Below, in pieces: positions 42,799-53,300 of a stretch of DNA of 64,000 nt. The stretch comes from Alopecurus myosuroides (lineage: Eukaryota; Streptophyta; Magnoliopsida; Poales; Poaceae): positions 42,417,304-42,481,303 of the forward strand of contig CM054063.1 of the NCBI GenBank assembly GCA_028641055.1, given 5' to 3'. Positions within the stretch are counted from its first letter, which is position 1. Each line of letters begins with the position of its first letter. The notes below the pieces were generated by a model that was not told where the DNA came from, did no database searches, and was given only the letters and a program-made list of their open reading frames with translations. The position numbers and the translations under genes were made by a program.

Positions 42799-44003
42799 GT
42801 TGGCGCCCACCGTGGGGCAACCAGCGGCGCTGGCTGGAGTTTCTGTTCGGACGGGATCTTCTTCAGCGGAGCGCGTGGTCTGTGGCCTTGTCCACAGATT
42901 CGGCTCCTTCGACTTCGTCACCGACAACGCAGGCGATTTTGGCGGCAAGGCCTTGCCGGAGGGCGGCATGGTGATCTCCTTTGGCTCGCACCTCGTCTAC
43001 GTCGCCACCGCTGTCGTCAACGAGTTTCCAAAGGAGGTGTTGGTGGCAGAGGATCCTCCTGCTGTCATCGCTGCTCGCGGAAGGCCAACGCGCCTTTCCG
43101 CGAACAGCGCTGAGGTGATGGTGGCCGGCCTGGCTGCGAATTCCGGCAAGGGTGCCGTTGGCGCCGCGACCGTCATCGACGACCCTGCTGGCTCGAGCGC
43201 TGGCGGGAAGACGCACAAGCCCTACGAAAGGAGAGCAACCGCATCCCTCCTCTCTCTACTACTCCGACCATCCCTGCGTCGGCAGGAAGAACTGGTATGC
43301 TGCCTCCCACCGACCTCGAGCTCTTGAGCGTGAAGGAGCAGCTCGACAGGGAGCGCCAGGCACTTCTGGTCGAGCAGTCGGAGTTAGAGAAGGTTAGACT
43401 TGAGCTCAGTCTAGACCAGATCGAGTACAACAAGGCACACGGCTTCACGCCAGTCGCTAGGCGAGCTAGCAAAGTAGGTCCTACTCGGCGCAACTTAGGC
43501 GCCGAGATGGCGACAGTTGGAGAGGTTCCCAGTCAGTCTGCCACCGCAAACACTTCCACCAGGCCCGATACAGCATCCCCGCAAAGACGCTTAGAGCTGC
43601 AGAAGCCGTAGCCGCCGAGTTGCCTCGACTCGACGGCGACGCGCGCATTAGGCAGCAAGAACGGCTCAATGAGTTGGTGTTGGAGGCCGCAAGGCAGAAT
43701 GAGGAGTTCCGGAAGGCAAACCCGGGTGCTGGCGGCTCGCAGGTGGTGCATTCGCATGCGGCGAGATCTATGGATCAGGCCTCATCTCCGCACCCCAGTC
43801 GCGAGAAGGACCGCAGTCGCACCTCGGGTAGAAACAGGCAACTGCAGGTGTACGACCCGACTAACGCCGCGAAACAGTTAGCTGTGCCGCGTCAGTCCGG
43901 CCAGAAACACAACTCTGCTGGAGCAGGCTTTCAAGCCCATAAAGCTCAAAGCCAAACGCGAGGAGGAGATCGTCCGGGTACTTCTCGGCAGCAGGCTGCT
44001 TAG
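42770..44003 (+). pseudogene. N-terminal part of the gag polyprotein of element B, frame-disrupted
   Basis: Starts at ATG 42770 inside the LTR (MASAVTPPRQLAPTVG), runs open to about 43327, continues in another frame at 43297-43611 (ELLSVKEQLDRERQALLVEQ, coiled coil) and in a third from about 43570 (AAELPRLDGDARIRQQERL). It meets an in-frame TAG at 44001-44003. After the TAG the same frame leads into the gag core, so this is one ancestral polyprotein with two frameshifts and an amber codon. In the nested element the equivalent leader is fused to gag without a break. Confidence 0.75.
42801..42817 (+). other. Primer binding site of element B
   Basis: TGGCGCCCACCGTGGGG, two bases after the LTR, identical to that of the nested element. 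It is read in frame as LAPTVG by the ORF that opens at ATG 42770 in the LTR. Confidence 0.8.
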
Positions 44004-44072
44004 CCTACTCGGCAGAGGCATCGCCAGGCAGCTGCTGCTCAGCCGCGTGCGGTTGACCGAGTAGCCAACCTG

Positions 44073-46250
44073 GTGGAGCAGCCTGTGGCCATGGAGGAGG
44101 ACAGGTACGATGACGGCAACTCGGCCATGGGGCTAGCCGGATATGATATCCTGGACCGAGTAGGAGAGCGTGTGCTGGAGCCTGCTGATGTTCGCTACAA
44201 GCTGGATCGGATCAACATGTCTGCGCGGCTAGAGAACACAGGGCCTCCCGGACCTGCTTGTTTTCGCCCGCGCATCATGAACGAGCCGTCCGTGAAGAAC
44301 TTCCAACTCGCAAGAGGCACCAAGAGCTACAACGGCAGCACCAAGCCAGAAGACTGGCTCAACGTCTACGTCACTGCGGTTCATATCACGAGTGGCAACA
44401 GAAGGTGGGCGGTGCGCTATGTGCCGCAAATGCTAGAAGGTCCAGCTCGCACTTGGCTCAATGGTTTGCCCAAGGGCAACATTAACTGCTGGTTGGACTT
44501 CTCGGAGGCATTCATCAGCAACTTCACCAGCACGTACAAGAGGCCGAATAGGCCGCAGCAGCTGTCGGCTTGCCGACAGCGAGAAGACGAGACGGATCGC
44601 GAGGATCTTACTCGGTGGAGCACATTGCGGAACACCTGCGAGGGTGTGAACGAGGCGCAGGCCATTACTTGGTTTGCGCAAGGATGCAAGCATGGCAGCA
44701 TGTTATGGCAGAGGTTGCAAAGGGAGATGCCGAACACTCTGGCAGAAACCATCAAGATCACGGATCAGTACGCGCTTGGTGATCCTACTCAGCCACTGCT
44801 AGACTCTTCCGAGCCGAGAAGGAATTTCAAGCGCAATGAGTTCCGCAACAAGCGCAGGGGTGACCGAATAGATATTCGGTATGACCCTGAGGAGGTGAAC
44901 GCTGTGGGAATTGGAGCCGGAAGCAGCCAAGGGCAAAAACCTGCTGGAGCCCAGTACGGGCGCAACCAGAACCAGGGCCAAGGCAACAAGAAGCCATACC
45001 GAGCTCCTCAGTCGGGTAGCGGCAACTCGGAGCCGGCTAAGAAGCTAGTCTTCGATGACATGAAGGATGGCCCATGCAGTTTCCACACCCATCATCCTTC
45101 AAGGCCAGCAAACCACACTACTCGGCAGTGCGAATGGTGGGAGCAGATCAGGAACGAGGGATTGCCTCCTCCTCCTCCCCTGACAGTCGCGAGTGCTCCT
45201 GTTCAGCCTGTTCGCGCACCCGCAGCTCGACCTCCTGTCTTCCCGAGAAGAGAGAATGTGAACCAAGTGGCTTTAGGAGCCAATCACAACTTCAACAACG
45301 AGCGTTACCGGAACAACAACAACAACCACAACCACAACTTCAACAACAGAGGCAACAACAACAACTTCCAAGGCAACAACAATGGCAACAACGATGATGG
45401 GGGCCGCAACCAGTACCAAGAGCACCACGAGAGCTACATGATCTTCACTTCTGAGCCTGTCGACAAGCAGTCGCAGCACAGACGCGCTATGGAGGTGAAT
45501 GCTGTGATCCCTGCTGTTCCTCACTACATGCATTGGTGCAATGTAGAGATCACGTGGTCCCGAGCTGATCATCCCAAGGTAATGCCCAATCCGGGTAGCT
45601 ACGCCTTGGTGCTGGATCCTACCTTCCTTGGTCCCGAGAAGAATGTGAGGTTCAGCAAGGTGCTAATCGACAACGGCAGCAGCATCAACATCGTATACAA
45701 GGATACACTCGAGAAGCTTGGCATCGGCGAGAACATGCTGCTACCCAGCAAGACCACTTTCCACGGTATTGTGCCTGGAATTTCCTGTTCGCCAATGGGC
45801 CAAGTGTGGCTGGATGTGCTATTCGGCACCAGGGAGAATTGCCGCACAGAGAGGCTGAAGTTCGAGGTGGTTGACCACCAAAGCCCGTACCATGCTCTAC
45901 TCGGCAGAACTGCTCTGAGCAAGTTCATGGCTTCCACCCACACTGCATACTTGAAGATGAAGATCCCTGGTCCCAATGGCGTGATCACTATCGCTGGCGA
46001 TTACAAGAAGTCCATAGAGTGTGCCTCTGCTGGTTCTCAGCTAGCAGAGTCGATGGTGATCGCTGCCGAGAAGAAGAAGATACAGGAAGTGGTGGCCATG
46101 GCGCAGGCTGCGCAAGGTGTTGTGCCCGGGATGCCGAGCTCCCAGCACGGCACTGCTTTCCAGGCTTCTAAGGAGACAAAGATGGTCCAGGTAGACCCCG
46201 AGTTCCCCGACCGAGTAGCCATCATTGGCTCCGGGTTGTCGGAGAAATAG
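44073..46250 (+). CDS. gag core and protease of element B, 725 codons
   Basis: Opens at ATG 44073, though the frame continues from the TAG at 44001, so this ATG is only the first Met after that stop. A Retrotrans_gag core lies at about residues 95-215 (YNGSTKPEDWLNVYV, ARTWLNGLPKGNI, FISNF). A C-x2-H...H-x4-C knuckle (PCSFHTHHPSRPANHTTRQC) is near residue 335. An Asn-rich low-complexity tract from AAC repeats lies at about 405-445. A protease-like core VLIDNGSSINIVY has Asp near 533; the usual D[ST]G is DNG. The frame ends LSEK-TAG at 46250, and the next codons continue into RT in the same frame. Confidence 0.85.
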   Translation: MEQPVAMEEDRYDDGNSAMGLAGYDILDRVGERVLEPADVRYKLDRINMSARLENTGPPGPACFRPRIMNEPSVKNFQLARGTKSYNGSTKPEDWLNVYVTAVHITSGNRRWAVRYVPQMLEGPARTWLNGLPKGNINCWLDFSEAFISNFTSTYKRPNRPQQLSACRQREDETDREDLTRWSTLRNTCEGVNEAQAITWFAQGCKHGSMLWQRLQREMPNTLAETIKITDQYALGDPTQPLLDSSEPRRNFKRNEFRNKRRGDRIDIRYDPEEVNAVGIGAGSSQGQKPAGAQYGRNQNQGQGNKKPYRAPQSGSGNSEPAKKLVFDDMKDGPCSFHTHHPSRPANHTTRQCEWWEQIRNEGLPPPPPLTVASAPVQPVRAPAARPPVFPRRENVNQVALGANHNFNNERYRNNNNNHNHNFNNRGNNNNFQGNNNGNNDDGGRNQYQEHHESYMIFTSEPVDKQSQHRRAMEVNAVIPAVPHYMHWCNVEITWSRADHPKVMPNPGSYALVLDPTFLGPEKNVRFSKVLIDNGSSINIVYKDTLEKLGIGENMLLPSKTTFHGIVPGISCSPMGQVWLDVLFGTRENCRTERLKFEVVDHQSPYHALLGRTALSKFMASTHTAYLKMKIPGPNGVITIAGDYKKSIECASAGSQLAESMVIAAEKKKIQEVVAMAQAAQGVVPGMPSSQHGTAFQASKETKMVQVDPEFPDRVAIIGSGLSEK

Positions 46251-47630
46251 GAAGGCGAGCTCATCCACTTCCTCCGTGAGAATCGGGATGTGTTTGCCTG
46301 GTCCAATGAAGATTTGCCAGGTGTCCCGAGGGAGTTGGTTGAGCACTCTTTACATGTGCGTCCAGACGCTAAGCCAGTGAAGCAAGCTATGCGCCGTTTC
46401 GGAGATGAGAGGAGGAAAGCTATCGGTGATCAGATCACCAAGTTACTGGTCAGCAATTTCATCATTGAGGTACTGCATCCGAATTGGCTAGCCAACCCGG
46501 TCATGGTCGAGAAGAAGAAGGAGGACCCCAAGGCTGCTACCGCGTGGCGCATGTGCGTCGACTACACTGACTTGAACAAGGCCTGCCCCAAGGATCCTTT
46601 TCAGCTACCTCGCATCGATCAGGTTATCGATTCCACTGCTGGTTGTGAGCTTTTGTCTTTCATTGATGCCTACTCGGGCTTTCATCAGATCGCTCTCAAC
46701 CCTACTGATCAAATAAAGACTGCTTTTATTACCCCGTACGGGGCTTATTGCTATCGTGTCATGTGTTTTGGCTTGAGGAATGCCGGTGCAACCTATCAGA
46801 GATGCATGCAGAAATGCGTGCACGATCAGCTCGGCAAGAATGTGCAGGTGTACGTAGATGACATTGTCATCAAAACGAATAAAACACATACTCTGCTTGC
46901 CGACCTTGAGGAAACCTTTGCTAACCTACGCAAGTACAAAATGAAGCTGAATCCGAGTAAGTGTACCTTTGGTGTACCAGCTGGAAAGCTACTCGGTTTT
47001 CTGGTTTCTAGTCGGGGCATTGAGGCCAATCCTTCAAAGATAAAAGCTATTGAGAGCATGTCTTTGCCCAGATCCTTGAAGGATGTGCAGAAGTTTACTA
47101 GTTGCTTGGCATCTCTGAGCCGTTTTCTCGGCCGAATGGGCGAGAAGGCCCTGCCTCTCTACCAATTGATGAAGAAGAGTGATAAGTTTGTCTGGACTGC
47201 GCAAGCGGACGTGGCATTCAATGAGCTGAAGGCAATGCTGGGTAGCGCTCCCATCTTGGCTAGTCCGCTACCCAAGGAGCCTATGCTGCTATATATTGCT
47301 GCTACTAACCGAGTAGTCAGCGTGGTGATTGTGGTGGAACGAGAAGAAGAAGGCAAAAGTGTGCAGCGCCCCGTATACTATCTCAGCGAAGTGCTGTCGA
47401 GCTCCAAGCAAAACTACCCGCACTATCAGAAGATGACCTACGGCGTGTATCTGGGCGCTAAGAAGTTGAAGCACTATTTCCAGGAGCATCCTATTACTGT
47501 GGTGAGCTCTGCTCCCATCTCGGATATCATGGGCAACAAGGAGGCGAGTGGCCGAGTAGCCAAGTGGGCGATCGAGTTGGCCGCGTACGCTCCGCGTATG
47601 CGAGAAGAGAAGCTATCGAGTCTCAAATCC
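46251..47630 (+). CDS. pol part 1 of element B: reverse transcriptase and RNase H
   Basis: In frame with gag across the TAG at 46248-46250. The RT shows HPNWLANPVMVEKKK, WRMCVDYTDLNKACPKDPF, PRIDQVIDS, LLSFIDAYSGFHQI, FITPYGAYCYRVMCFGL and the catalytic VYVDDIV (YVDD at 46851-46862). The first RNase H follows (SSKQNYPHYQKMTYGVYLGAKKL) but lacks clear acidic residues, as in the degenerate gypsy RNase H of the Tat clade. The frame is lost near 47600-47630 by a small indel (the continuation is in the frame from 47564), so no full polymerase can be made. The product would convert element RNA to DNA in particles. Confidence 0.9.
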
Positions 47631-49717
47631 TGGCGGAGTTTCTGGTGGACTGGGCCGAGGTGCAGTATGAACCGCCTGCTCCAGTTTCTAACTATTGGAA
47701 GATGCACTTTGATGGCTCGAAGGTGAAGGAAGGGCTTGGTGCTGGCGTAGTGCTTACGTCACCCAAGCGAGATCAGCTCAAGTATGTACTGCAAATACAC
47801 TTCAAGGCATCCAACAACGTTGCAGAGTACGAAGCCGTGGTGCATGGCTTGCGAGTAGCCAAGGAAGTGGGTGTGCAGCGCATCATATGCTATGGCGATT
47901 CCGATCTGGTGGTGCAGCAAGTTTCTGGCACTTGGGATGCGTTGGATGCCAACATGGCATCGTATCTCTTCCTGGTGCAGTCTATGACTGGATTTTTTGA
48001 GGGATGTGAGTTCCAGCACATCCAACGAGCAGAGAATGAGGCAGCAGATGAGCTGTCCAAGTTGGGATCTTCTCGGCAATACATCCCGGCGGGGATTGCT
48101 TTGGAACATTTGAGGAAGCCATCTATCAAACCATCCCCCAACTCGGAGTCTATTTTTGTTCCTTCTCTGCCGAGCGAAGAAGCTGAGCCAATGGAGATCG
48201 ACTGGGAGAGCGCAACGCGGAACCCGGGGACTGCCGTTCCCTACTCGGGGACTGCCGCTCCCTACTCGGGGACTGTCCTTCCTTACTCGGGGACTGCCCC
48301 TCTCGATCCAGAAGCTGTCGCATTCATTGAGGAGGTTCCCGCTAACCGATCAGGGCTTCAGAGAAGTGCTCCTAATCCTCCAGAGCAGCCAGAGGTACCT
48401 GTTCCAATGGAAGTGGACGAACCAGTGTTTCCTACACGGGAGACACCGAGTTGGTCCATGCCCATATTATCCTTTCTAAAGGACGGTACCGTGCCGGAAG
48501 ACGAAGTGGCTGCAAGGCAAATTCAGAGAAGATCCAAGGGATACACCATAATCCGAGATGAGCTGCACAAGAGAAGTGCCACTGGTGTGTTGCAACGTTG
48601 CGTGTCACCCGAAGAAGGAGAAGAGATTCTAGTGGAGATACACCAAGGAGAATGTGGGCATCACGCCTCTTCTCGGGCATTGGTCAAGAAAGCTTTTCGG
48701 CATGGATTCTATTGGCTCACTGCATTGAAGCAGGCTGAAGATATCGTGAGGAAGTGCAATGGCTGCCAAAGATTCGCAAGTAAGATTCATTTGCCTGCTT
48801 CCGAGTTGAAAACCATTCCCATTACTTGGCCATTCGCTGTTTGGTGCTTGGACATGGTTGGTCCCTTCAAGCCGGCTAGAGGCAACATGACTCACATCTT
48901 GGTCATGGTCGACAAATTTACCAAGTGGATAGAAGTCAAGCCTATTCGGAAGTGCGATGGAGCCACGGCTGTGAGTTTCTTGAAGGATGTGATCCTGAGA
49001 TACGGTTACCCGCACTGCATCATCACGGATAATGGCACGAACTTTGCTGAGGGAGCAATGGTGCGGTTCTGCAGAGACAAGCATATCCGACTAGACGTTG
49101 CGTCAGTCGCGCATCCGGCCTCAAATGGGCAAGTTGAAAGGGCTAACGGCATGGTGCTAGCCGGTATAAAGCCAAGGATGATTGAGCCACTGCTGAAAAC
49201 ACCTAGGTGTTGGCTAGACGAGTTGCCAGCGGTGTTGTGGAGTCTGAGGACTACCCCTAACCGGTCAACCGGCTACACGCCATTCTTCTTGGTATATGGG
49301 GCTGAGGCCGTATTACTAATAGACTTAGAGCATGACTCCCCCCGAGTAACCCTCTACACTGAGGTGGAGGCGAGAGAAGCTCGAGAAGACGACGTTGACC
49401 TGCTTGAAGAAGCAAGAGAGCTGACTCTGTCACGTTCGGCTATTTACCAGCAAAACCTGCGGCGTTATCATAGCCGAAAGGTGAACCCAAGGGTTTTCCG
49501 AGAAGGAGACATGGTCCTTAGGCTCGTGCAGCGCACAGCCGGGATGCACAAGCTCTCTCCTCCTTGGGAGGGACCTTTCATCGTGAGCAAAGCTTTGCAC
49601 AATGATGCATATTATCTAGTCGACGTACAGCCACTCCAGAAGAACAGGGTAGACAAAGCTGGAGAGGAATCCAAGCGTCCCTGGAATGTAGCTCTACTCC
49701 GTCGCTTTCATTCATGA
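47564..49717 (+). CDS. pol part 2 of element B: second (archaeal-type) RNase H and integrase
   Basis: Meaningful from about 47600 (ESQILAEFLVDWAEVQYEPP). The second RNase H has the D-E-D-D set: MHFDGS, NNVAEYEAV, YGDSDLV, ENEAADELSK. A linker follows with three or four PYSGTA-type repeats (48230-48300). The integrase has an HHCC finger (HQGECGHH ... CNGCQ, about 48645-48770) and catalytic Asp (GAC 48851), Asp (GAT 49028) and Glu (GAA 49136), with 35 residues between the last two, the D,D(35)E spacing. The C-terminus has GDMVLRLVQ, PPWEGPF and RPWNVALLRRFHS. Separated from RT by the frameshift near 47615. Confidence 0.9.
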   Translation: MGDRVGRVRSAYARREAIESQILAEFLVDWAEVQYEPPAPVSNYWKMHFDGSKVKEGLGAGVVLTSPKRDQLKYVLQIHFKASNNVAEYEAVVHGLRVAKEVGVQRIICYGDSDLVVQQVSGTWDALDANMASYLFLVQSMTGFFEGCEFQHIQRAENEAADELSKLGSSRQYIPAGIALEHLRKPSIKPSPNSESIFVPSLPSEEAEPMEIDWESATRNPGTAVPYSGTAAPYSGTVLPYSGTAPLDPEAVAFIEEVPANRSGLQRSAPNPPEQPEVPVPMEVDEPVFPTRETPSWSMPILSFLKDGTVPEDEVAARQIQRRSKGYTIIRDELHKRSATGVLQRCVSPEEGEEILVEIHQGECGHHASSRALVKKAFRHGFYWLTALKQAEDIVRKCNGCQRFASKIHLPASELKTIPITWPFAVWCLDMVGPFKPARGNMTHILVMVDKFTKWIEVKPIRKCDGATAVSFLKDVILRYGYPHCIITDNGTNFAEGAMVRFCRDKHIRLDVASVAHPASNGQVERANGMVLAGIKPRMIEPLLKTPRCWLDELPAVLWSLRTTPNRSTGYTPFFLVYGAEAVLLIDLEHDSPRVTLYTEVEAREAREDDVDLLEEARELTLSRSAIYQQNLRRYHSRKVNPRVFREGDMVLRLVQRTAGMHKLSPPWEGPFIVSKALHNDAYYLVDVQPLQKNRVDKAGEESKRPWNVALLRRFHS

Positions 49718-50373
49718 GCAAAATGTGTATGTACTCTCTTTTCTACCTTGCAATCTGAAATTGAACTCGGGGACTGCCCTCGTCCAAATTGCTCTAAGTT
49801 TTTCTACTCGTCTTTACCCTTTGCCTACTCGGTTGCTCTGCTTCAAAACTTCAAAAGTACATTGAGTAATGTGTTTAAACCTACATGCCAACTCTTCGAC
49901 TCTGCTGCTGTCCGAAACTCGGCTTCATGGCAAGCAAGAGAACAAGCACAAGGTCAATGAGCACAAGAAAAGTTGCTAAGGAAAGGAAAAGTGCAGGAAC
50001 CGAGTAGGGTGTTGTTTACTGTTGTACCATTCTTTTCTTTTCGGCTAAGTGGTGGGTTGCGTTGCTATGAATGTTTCTAAGTGGCTAAGTATTTGCAACT
50101 CTACCTTTGGACTCTTGTGACTCGAATACCGATAAAGCAGTAAACTGCGGGTAGAGCTGAGACGAAAAGAAGGAGTGAATAAGAAATGCAACTCGGGGAC
50201 TTGCATGGAAACGCAACTCGGCATCGAGCCAGAGTAGCTCAAATTGACTAAGTTGGAAATAAACAAGAATGGATAAAAATTGAGTAGCAAGCAAAAGCAG
50301 AAATAGTCTGATACATTTGCTCCCGGCATCCCGGGGATCTAATAAGTGTTTGAGTAAGAGTTTGCAGATAAAA
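49718..50373. other. Non-coding DNA of element B between pol and the antisense gene
   Basis: Convergent gene ends meet here: pol on plus ends at 49717, the antisense gene on minus ends at 50374. Contains two ACTCGGGGACT motifs (49765 and 50191). No ORF of note. Confidence 0.65.
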
Positions 50374-53300
50374 TCAAGTTGAGGTAGCGGTGTTGTCGGT
50401 GCTGGCCTTGGCTGCTTCGTCATCGATGGTGGTCTTGCTTGCCTCCGCCTCCGAGCTGGAAGCAACGGTCCTCGCAGCTTCCTCCTCGGCGCTGACATTG
50501 GTTGCATCCGTTTCCGAGTGGACGGTGGCGGATTGCTCCATCTCGACGTCCTGCTCGGTGGCTACCCGGTCAGAAGTGGCCGTGGCCACCGAGAAGGCAC
50601 CTGCTGCCGAGGAGGAGCCAGAAGCTTGGCCGCGGGAGTGCAGCGTCTCGTCGAGGGCGGCTCCTGATGAAGTGCCGAACCCGAGGGCGGCTGTGTCGAT
50701 CTCCTCGATCTCTTCATCGCTACTCGCGACGGCGACGCCCTTCCCCTTCCCGGCCTGGGCACCAGGGGATTCGAAGAAGCCCAAGTCGGAGTCCGTTTCG
50801 GCATCTTCATCTTCTTCCTCGTCTTCCTCCACCTCAGTGTCGGGCTCGGTGAGGCCGTCGATGAAGGTGGCCGTTTTAGTGTACTCCGCGACCTCATGTG
50901 CAATCAGCTTGCGCATGGTCACGCAGTTGGAATCCGTCTCCCACTTGGAATTGTCGCGCTTCCCGCGGATAATCTCCATGTTCAGATTCTCATACCAGGA
51001 GGCGACGCAGAGAAGCATCAAGTCGGCACTCGCTCGAGTTCCCGAGGCGCGCCACTTCTTCAGCTTGGCCTTCACGTTTCGCAGCTTCAGAGCCAGGCCG
51101 CAAATGGTTGTCGGCGGGGAGTCCTCAGGCCAGAACAGCTTGTGGAGCTCGAAGCCGACGCGCACCAGATCGGTGCCCACGCCGGCTAGGCGTTCAAACT
51201 GCCCTCGCATCACCAACATGCTGTCCTCGATCTCGGCCCTGGTATCCTCAGCCTCGCCCTTCTCAGCGCGAGCGGCTCGGGCGTTGGCCAAAGCAGGCGC
51301 GCAAGAGGATACGATGTCAGGGAAGATTACTGCAACAACAAGAGAGAAGTTCAGAAACAGAATCAAAGAAGAGGTGGAACCGAGAAGAAGAGGTAGAACC
51401 GAGAAGAAGAGATGCAGGAAGGAGAAAACTTACGGTTCAACTCGTGGCGAAGCTCCTGCAGCTGGGTCTTCCACGTTTCTTCATTGGACACATGCCTCTC
51501 CTCGAGCAAGCGAAGCCCCTCCAGCTGAGTAAAAAGCCCAGCATTGGCTTTCTTCAGCACTTCGCACTCTTGCTCAAGGGCCTTTATCTTGGCAATGGAC
51601 GCGGTCTCGGCCTTTGTCTTCTCGGCAATTACTCCGTCCTTCTCGGCAGCAATATCGATGGCATCTTGAAGCGCAGTGCGCAGCTGGAGTTGCAGTTTCT
51701 CCATCTCAGAGGCATGTTCACTCTGCAAGGCGGTAGCTTGGCTCGTCAGTCGTACCTCTACCTCAGCAGGTTTGATGCAGTCTTGATGTTCCTCGGCAAA
51801 TTTCTTGTGATCTTCTGCGGAAAGACAAGCAAGGTTAGCAGAGAAGCAGAGAAGCAAAAGAAACAAATATCAGGCAGAGTAGACGGCAACTCACCTTCGA
51901 GCCTCTTGATGGTGGTCTCGGCGTTCTCAACAAATGTACGGCAGTGCTTGTGTTCTTCAGCCAAGGCTTTGAAGTTCGCTGCAGAATGGGGACAGTTAGC
52001 GCAAAAAGCAGAAGCGGGCGTAAACAAAAAACGCAAGAACCGCGTAGCTAAAAGCGTACCTTCCACTTCAGACAGCTTCAGGGTGCTGTCCATCACGTTC
52101 TTGTCGGCTGCCTCCGCAGCTACCTTCTCCCTCTCCAGAGCAGCAATTCGCCTCTTGGCGATATCATTGTTCCAGAGTAGCCGACGATGCAAGTAGGTCC
52201 GCTTCAGAACGCTATCCTGAGAAGCGAAAGGAAAACAAGTTAGACAAAGAAGTAAAAATTCAACCCGAGTAGGCAGCTACTCGGAGAGAGCATCCGGCTA
52301 CTCGGCCAGAATCTCGGGGACTGGGTAATGGTAAAGGAAAAAGAAGACGAACAGGAGAAAAGAAAAACGCAACTCGGAGAGGATAAGTTAAGACTTACCG
52401 CATAAGCCTGCTCGAGATCCTCGGCATTCTTGCGATGCAGAAACATCTTGGCAGCAAGGGTTGCAGTGTTGGTGGAGACGGTCATGGGTTTGTAACCCAA
52501 GTCCACCTTGTTCCAGTCAATGCGCATATGGTCGATCGCGCCCAGCCCAAGGCCGTGCCACTTGTCTGTGCCGAGAACCTTGCTGTCCCACTTGGCGTCA
52601 ATAAAGCCAACCGTGTCGAGTACCTGCTCAAGGCTCTGTGACGTTATCGTCTGGTCCTGAACTCCGCGAGAAGCAATAGAGACGGACTTGTCTTGGTTTG
52701 GAGCTGGGGGCGCGGAGTTCACGGCCACGACCTTTCTTCCCTTCTGAAGAGCAAGTTTCTTGTCCTTGGGGGTAAGGCCGATCTGGTGCTGTTGGCTAAC
52801 CTGCACCATGTAGTCCGGGAAGCGGGGCTGAGCAGCAGCAGCAACGGCGGCAGCAGTCGCAGCAGCAACCACGTCGGGCTCGCGAATCACCAACTGCCCA
52901 GTCGATGTTGGCGGCGGCATCTGATCGGTAGCCCGTTTCATCGCCTTCTCCTTCTCGGCCTTCTGCTTCTCGGGCTTCTTCCCCTCAGCTTTAGCCTTCG
53001 CCTTCTCGGCGGCTTTCTTCTCGGCTGCCTCCTTCTCGGCAGTCTCTTGGGCGTTCTTGCTGGTATTCGGCTTAGCCGGAGGGCTGGCCGTAACCTGGGC
53101 TTGCTGTGCCGAGGAGGAGTCCGGCGGGGCCTCGCCTTGGTCAGTTGGCGGCGCCAGGGGCGCGCTATCCAGTGCGCCATCTGGCTGGGAGCTACTCTGC
53201 GCGGCGCTTGTTTGCGCGTCGCTCAATGGATACTGGTCGGTCATGGTAGCATCTTCTACCCGCTGCTCGGCAGCGGGATTTGCTTGTTCGGCAGCCTCTG

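Noticed and set aside
46290..46330. A separate pol gene starting at the Met of MFAWSNED
   Set aside because: This Met is inside the conserved protease-RT linker (RENRDVFAWS), so it is not a natural start; the TAG before it interrupts one polyprotein.
50390..51532. A 380-codon plus-strand ORF opposite the last exon of element B's antisense gene
   Set aside because: It is the shadow of the minus-strand exons; its Ser/Ala-rich sequence mirrors GC-rich codons of the antisense gene, crosses the predicted intron, and has no family features.
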